NCBI GenBank assembly: GCA_029834535.1
Contig: JAQMWT010000119.1
Coordinates: forward strand, 1 to 64,000
Source of the DNA: Chrysophaeum taylorii
Lineage: Eukaryota; Sar; Pelagophyceae; Pelagomonadales; Pelagomonadaceae
Length of the DNA stretch: 64,000 bases
Reading direction: 5' to 3'
Each line of letters begins with the position of its first letter. Positions within the stretch are counted from its first letter, which is position 1. Shown one piece after another: positions 59,168-64,000 of this stretch. The position numbers were made by a program, and so were the translations under genes. The notes beneath the pieces were generated by a model. It did not search any database, was not told the origin of the DNA, and was given only the letters and a program-made list of their open reading frames with translations.

Positions 59168-59295
59168 GACTGTTGCTTAATAAAACATCTCTTCTTTCAT
59201 TTATGATCTACTACAATTTCGTGATTTCCTCTTTTTTGTTTTTTTTTTTTTGAGGCGTTATTTCACCGTTACTGGTGGCCTGCCTCCTGAAAAAG

Positions 59296-59969
59296 ATGCG
59301 ACGAACGCAGTGGCGCCTCGCGCAGACGGTTCGAGAGGTCGAGGACAACGAACCACGGCCCGACGTCCAGCTCCCGGCGGAGCGCCCGGCCTGGCGCCTC
59401 ATGGAAGAATCTTTGCGAGCGTGTCGCGAGGCCCCCGCGAGGCCGCGCCTCGATGACCCCGCCGCCTGGGTCCAGTCGTCGTCGTCACCCTTGGACGCCT
59501 TCGAGGCCGCGGCGGCGCGCCTCGGAGCCCCACTCCGCGCCGACGACGCACGCGGCTGCGCACTTGGGCGACCGCCCATCCATCCGGACGACGACGATAA
59601 TTATCCACCCCGTCGTCGCGCGCCTCGTTGGGTCGACGACGACGACGACCCACCCTACTGCGTGTATCGGGGCGAGGACGACGGCGCGACCCTCACGCTC
59701 ACGCACGTCAAAGAGACGCTCGACGCCGCGCTGTACACGTTCACCAAGAGCTACCAGGCCAAGGAACAGCGCGAGAAGGAGGCGCGGGACGCGGTCGACA
59801 AGGCGCGGGCGGAGGAAAGAAAACAGCTGGAAAAGGAAGTCCGCGAGGAGCACTCGCTGCGGCTCATCGAGGCCGCGGCGGCCTTCGAGGAGATCGCCGA
59901 CGTTCCTAGAGAAGGCTCCAGTTCTGCGCACTGCCGGGCCGCCTGCCCTTGCTTCTGCTTGTCGGCTCC

Positions 59970-60000
<31 letters not shown>

Positions 60001-60840
60001 GATCTCGTCGCGGACGATTTGGCGCCGCCCCGGCCCCAGTGGAAGAGCCTGAGCGACGCGTCGCAGAACGTGCAGCACGAACTCGACATGGCACTGGCGA
60101 TGATGCAGAAGCGGCTCGGCGGCGACAAGCCGTTCGTGGGTCACGACCGCGCGGAGTACGTTCCCAAGCCGCCCGACGTAAAGCCGGACGACGCCGTGGC
60201 AGTCGCCACCACCACCGAGACGCCCGATGAACGAGAGCGCCGCGAGCTCGCAGAGAAGCGCGCCATGGAAGACGAAGAATTCGAACGTCGCTGCAGCAGC
60301 GAAGCCGAGAAAAAATGCGACGCCGGTTTCTTCGACCAACTCGGCACGCCCGCGACCGACGACAATCCCGACCTCTTTGCGACCGACGACAATCCTGCTG
60401 GTGACTTTGACCTCGAGACCGACGAGGCGATCGACCGCCTCCTCTATCTCCGAGACCTCGCATCCGAACCGCGCGCGGTGCCGCGCCTCGCCGCGACCGC
60501 GCGAGAAGACGACGACGCGGCCTTACTCGCGTCGCGCGACGACCATTTCGCCTTCTCCGCTAGAACAAGTCCCGCCGCCCTGCAGAGTGTTCGCCGAGTC
60601 GAAGGCTACCGACCACCACCCGACCCTCACGACCCCGTCGCTCGCGCGCAGACGCGCCTCGACGAAAACCGCCAGCGCCGCCGCTTGACAGAAGCGAAAG
60701 GGATCCTCGACCACGCGCTCGACGCGCGCGCGCGCCTCGAGAAAGCCCGCACGTTGCGAGTGGCGTTGAGGGGCGAGCTCCGCAGACACCACGACGCCGC
60801 CAACCCCCCCTCCGAGAGTGTCGGCGCTGCTTCGTATTAG
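59296..60840 (+). CDS. unrecognised acidic, coiled-coil-containing protein
   Basis: About 514 residues from MRRTQWRLAQTVREVEDNEP. An acidic, Pro/Asp-rich first part (1-130) is followed by a helical segment (about 140-200: AALYTFTKSYQAKEQREKEA, then KQLEKEVREEHSLRLIEAAA), a polyThr run coded by (ACA)n at about 59966-60000, and another helix (QWKSLSDASQNVQHELDMAL). The C-terminus is rich in Arg and Glu with further helices. It could be a ciliary or cytoskeletal protein by composition, but nothing identifies it. It ends 37 bp before the convergent TauD-like gene. Confidence 0.55.
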
Positions 60841-60877
60841 GCGCGTAGTTTTTTTTTTTTTCGAGGGGCATTAATAT

Positions 60878-61790
60878 TCATTCGCGCGCAACTCTTGACG
60901 ACGCCATATCTTTCGTCGCCGACACCACCTGTGAGACCAAGCAGCCGTGGTGTTGGGCGCGGACCAGGGACGCGCGGGGTTCACCGCGCCAGGCGCCACG
61001 CATCGCGACGAGCATGTGGCGCTCGCCGCGAAACTCGGAGCGTCCGTGTTTGTGCCAGAAGTTGTCGACGACGAGGACGGTCCCCGTCGCGAGTTTGAGG
61101 GAGAAGGTGAGGTTGTCGGCGAGGGCCGCGAGGGAAACGCGGAACTCGGGTTCGAGCTCGTGGTCGGGCGCCCACGTGGTGTGGTGTGATGTGGTGGAGT
61201 CTGCGCGCGAGCGGGACGTCGCGTTCCTTAGGGTGTTGGTCGAGAGCCGAGCCGTGGGCTCCGAGAAGTTGCTCGAAGAGGACCGGGCGGTTGGTGCGCG
61301 GGTGCACGAGGAGCGCGGGCGAGTCCCCGCCGAATGAGTCGCGCCGCGAGGTTTGCGAGGCGTCGTCGGCGTCAAAGCGCACGCGGTGTCTATCACGCGT
61401 CGGTCGCGCACCGCGCGCTGCCATTGCGGTGCGAGGCTTTCGAAGAGCTCGTGCCCGTCGACGAGCGTCGTCTCGCCGCCGAGCTCGGCGGCGAGTAGAG
61501 CCCCAAACGCAACGTACCGCGGCGCGCGCGGCCCGTAGCCCATCTCGTTGTGCTGCGCTAGCGCGAGCGAAACGTTCGAGGGGCCCGCGTCGTACACGCC
61601 GCGGCCGATCTCCTTTTCCGCGAGAAATAGCCCCCATCGTAGGAAAAGGGCACCTCGCCGGGAAGAACGGCGTCGAGTCCCCACTCGAGCGCCGACAGCA
61701 CGTCGCCGCCGGCCGCTCGGCTCACGGCGTACCCCTGGGACGCAAGCTGCGCGCGGACCGTCGCGACGGGAGTCTTCTCAAAGTAGGCAG
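60878..61790 (-). CDS. TauD/TfdA-like Fe(II)/2-oxoglutarate dioxygenase, gene model incomplete
   Basis: Family blocks lie in order: LASQGYAVSRAAGGD (N-terminal), ALAQHNEMGYGPRAPRYVAF with the first iron-binding His, GGETTLVDGHELFESL, PALLVHPRTNRPVLFEQL, and TGTVLVVDNFWHKHGRSEFR with the distal His and Arg. They oxidise small organic substrates using 2-oxoglutarate. A 41-nt GT-AG intron (61613-61653) joins the N-terminal part as VLPGEEIGRGVYDAGPSN. The block PALLVHP... is in another frame, and I found no GT-AG intron that explains both frame changes around it (about 61180-61400). The gene may be decaying, carry non-canonical introns, or hold a sequence error. The first exon and start were not found. 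Confidence 0.6.
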
Positions 61791-61982
61791 CTGCTGCGGC
61801 AGTGCTCCGCGAGGTGCAACAACCACACCTTTTTATTACAACGCACTTTCGGCTTGTTCGGGATCAGATTCTGTTGGAAGAAGTTTAGAGGGGGAACAAC
61901 AGCAACAACAACAACAAGACGGGGAAAAAAAAAAGAGCAGGCAACCACAACAACGACAGCGAAGGGCGGCGGGTGCGCGTCG

Positions 61983-63177
61983 TCAACAGACGAAGAGGCG
62001 CGTGATGTTGTCGGGGGCGGGCTGGGCGGCGCGGAGGAGGTCGGCGTCGTCGTCGTCGTCCGCGGGGGGCGCTGAGAGGAGGGCGCAGAGGCGGGCCTGG
62101 GCGTGCTGGACGTGGCGCGAGTCTTGGGAGAAGCCGAAGGCGACAGCGTCGGCGATGGCGTCGCCTAGGGCCTCGCGGTCGTTGGCACGATCAAGGGCGA
62201 GCTCGAGTTGATGGCGTCGCGCTTCGCGGGCCTCTTGGGGTTCGTCGAGGGCTTTGAGCTTCGAGCGGGCGGCGACGACAACGGCGTGGTCGTCGTCGAC
62301 GCCGAGGTCAATCGCGTGTTCGATCGAAACGAAAATGGCGTCGGCGTCGTCGGTGCCCGTCGCGAGGACGAGCGCGTCTACGGCCTCGCGCCTGTGGTCG
62401 AGCGAGCTCCGGCGCGCAAGAGTCTGGTCGACGGCGGCCGCGAGATTCGAGGGCGGCGAGGGCGACGGCGGCGGCGGGGGCTTCTTGGGGGGCGGCGGGG
62501 GCGGCTTGCGGCGCCCGCGGCCGGGAGACTCCTCGACGGGCGGCGGCGGCGGCGGCGGCGAGGGCTTCGGTGGGTCGTCTCCGCCCGGCAAGAGCGCGTC
62601 GCGGAGCTCCTCGAGACGCCACGAGCCCCCGCGGTGGTCCGAGGGAAGCTCCAGGAGCGCGGGGGGCGGGGGCGGAGCCTCGACGGCGTCGTCGTCGTCC
62701 GACTCGTCGTCGTCCGAGAGGTGCGCGGCCGAAAGGCGCGGCCGGGAGAGGCGCTCCTGGCGCAGCATGCCGAGGCAGGCCTGGAGACTCATAAGCCACT
62801 CGAGGAGCTCCTCGCCGTTGGGCGCGCGCAGCGCGAAGGGCCGCCGGCGCTCGCGCCCCTCCTCGTCGACCGCGTCGTGAATCTCAAAGTAATTTAGATC
62901 TTCGTTTTTCTTCGTCGGCCGGTGCCGCCCGCGCAGGCGCACCGTGTCGGGAATCTTTATGCCCGACTCGGACGTCAGCCGCACACACCCCTTGTACTTG
63001 CCGAGGGAGGCGTCCTTGTAGTAGTGGAGCTCGCCCTCTTCGACGTCGAGGACGAACCATCGTCGTTGCCAGTTCCGACGATGGAGCTGCGCCTGCACCA
63101 GACTCTCCCCCGCCCGCGACCGCCCCCCTCCCTTTTTCAGCATGCTCCCCGTCGTCCGCGCAGTCTCCTCCCCGTAC

Positions 63178-63179
<2 letters not shown>
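61983..63179 (-). CDS. PH-domain protein with long Pro-rich linker
   Basis: 398 residues from MYGEETARTTGSMLKKGGGR. A PH domain spans about 10-140: GSMLKKGG, then NWQRRWFVLDVEEGELHYYK, YKGCVRLTSESGIKI and a closing helix NGEELLEWLMSLQACLGML. After an Asp/Ser and Pro-rich linker (poly-Pro runs near 220-260) there is a helical C-terminal part. PH domains bind phosphoinositides or proteins at membranes. An (ATG)n microsatellite at 63178-63209 adjoins the start and reads as poly-Ile in frame upstream, so the start could be longer; I prefer the last Met before GSM. Head-to-head with the IQ-WW gene, 132 bp apart. Confidence 0.8.
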
Positions 63180-63209
<30 letters not shown>

Positions 63210-63311
63210 CACGTCGCCGCCGCCGCCATCACGAACGTTCGACGAACCTTCCCACCGGACGTGTTTGTGCTTCCCACCGGAATCACACTAACGGTACGAA
63301 GATAGATAGTG

Positions 63312-64000
63312 ATGGACCGCTTTGCCGCCGCGAAAATCCAGGCGGCCGCGCGGCGCATGCTCGCGCGCGAGGCGGCCTACGCAATGGTCACGGCGGTCTG
63401 GGAGCGGATCTACGACCCGGTCAGCGGAGCCTCGTACTATTACAACACGCAGACCGATGCCTCGCAATGGACGCGGCCAGCGCCGCTCATGTGGCGCGAC
63501 ATCGCCGAGGTCGCCCCGACCTTCACGCCCGAACAGTCGGCCATATTGGTTCAGTCTGCCTGGCGGCGACGGATCGGGCTTCGCGAGGCGCGCGCCGAGC
63601 TCGCCAAGGTGGTCACTCGCCTCGCGGACGAAGAGTCTGGCGCGCCGTACTACTTCAACTCGCGCACGGGCGCTACCTCCTGGCACCCTCCCAAGATGCT
63701 GGGCGGAAGGATCGACTCTCTGGCCGACGAGGCGGTGGTCCCCTCCTCGGCAGCAGACCTCGAGGAGGAGGAGGAGGATCTGGAGGAGGATCTGGAGGAC
63801 GACGCGGACGCGCGCGAGCGGCCGCGCAGCAGGGCGCAGCTCGAGGTAGACGCCGCCGAGGACGACCCCGGCGGCGCGACGGATCTGTCGCTCAAGGGGA
63901 TCGGTCTGACGCGGCTCACTTACCGCGTGTTTGGCATCGAGACCCTCGAGAGGCTCGACGTTTCTGACAACCGGCTCGAGGCGGTGCCGGCGGGCGTGAG
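63312..64000 (+). CDS. IQ-WW-LRR protein, 5' part (runs off the window)
   Basis: The frame is open from ATG 63312 to the window end (about 229 residues). It begins MDRFAAAKIQAAARRMLARE, an IQ motif, then a WW domain (VWERIYDPVSGASYYYNTQT, DASQWTRP), a second IQ-like helix (ILVQSAWRRRIGLREARAEL), a second WW domain (DEESGAPYYFNSRTGATSWH), an acidic linker, and the first leucine-rich repeats (LERLDVSDNRLEAVPAG). IQ motifs bind calmodulin or centrin, WW domains bind Pro-rich peptides. WW-LRR-IQ proteins are frequent in flagellate proteomes and a ciliary or basal-body role is likely but inferred. Confidence 0.82.
   Translation, partial: MDRFAAAKIQAAARRMLAREAAYAMVTAVWERIYDPVSGASYYYNTQTDASQWTRPAPLMWRDIAEVAPTFTPEQSAILVQSAWRRRIGLREARAELAKVVTRLADEESGAPYYFNSRTGATSWHPPKMLGGRIDSLADEAVVPSSAADLEEEEEDLEEDLEDDADARERPRSRAQLEVDAAEDDPGGATDLSLKGIGLTRLTYRVFGIETLERLDVSDNRLEAVPAGV

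Noticed and set aside
61147-61200. A 31-nt GT-AG intron in the dioxygenase gene
   Set aside because: It would remove the segment WAPDHELEPE, which fits the family better than the joined product.
1-64000. tRNA, rRNA genes and CRISPR arrays
   Set aside because: No cloverleaf with a proper T-loop, no rRNA core sequence and no regularly spaced direct-repeat array were recognised; several GATTCGAA-like strings lack the rest of a tRNA.

Overview
The window looks like nuclear DNA of a GC-rich, flagellated, probably photosynthetic protist. An ochrophyte alga such as a pelagophyte is the best guess, but this is inferred from gene content only. Supporting signs are ciliary genes (TMEM216, CCDC40, an SFI1-like repeat protein, IQ-WW-LRR and WW proteins), a KEA-type K+/H+ antiporter with a plausible bipartite plastid leader, standard eukaryotic families (FZR1/CDH1, PMPCB, MAK11, MZT1, PHD and RING proteins), and very short GT-AG introns. 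No tRNA, rRNA or CRISPR array was seen.

Layout. 1-9079: an old Ty3/gypsy-type LTR retrotransposon whose 5' LTR is cut by the window edge; its 3' LTR is 8726-9079. 9080-10451: repeat-bearing DNA without a convincing gene. 10452-14243: four compact genes (L-type lectin, Golgi glycosyltransferase, GGQ release-factor-like protein, PAS protein). 14244-17479: a gene-poor stretch. 17480-35 kb: TMEM216, secreted RNase T2, PHD-WW protein, KEA antiporter, a DIxGA-repeat protein, MZT1, a large MLO-like membrane protein, FZR1, a RING-H2 ligase, a WW protein and CCDC40. 36510-37215: a relic of a PIF1/Helitron-type helicase. 37.9-64 kb: a mitochondrial membrane protein, MAK11, a small MED10-like protein, ankyrin-PP2C, PMPCB, a sulfotransferase, an MDR dehydrogenase, a TPR protein, an SLC44 transporter, a PDZ coiled-coil protein, an SFI1-like protein, two unrecognised genes, a TauD-like dioxygenase, a PH protein and the start of an IQ-WW-LRR protein.

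Two traits stand out. First, strands alternate almost strictly: twelve head-to-head pairs have start codons 33-294 bp apart, implying shared bidirectional promoters, and several convergent ends are under 60 bp apart. Second, splicing uses tiny introns. By reading across frames I placed about 14 introns, most of 38-49 nt (extremes 26 and 71), and recovered exons of TMEM216, MZT1 (with a 27-nt microexon), FZR1 (the C-box exon), a MED10-like gene, a WW domain, SLC44, KEA, ankyrin-PP2C and a sulfotransferase that no single reading frame shows.

Functional themes: cilium and microtubule organisation, cell-cycle ubiquitination (FZR1, RING), ribosome or translation maintenance (MAK11, GGQ protein), mitochondrial import (PMPCB), and membrane transport (KEA, SLC44). 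The genes are not an operon; adjacency mainly reflects compact shared promoters.
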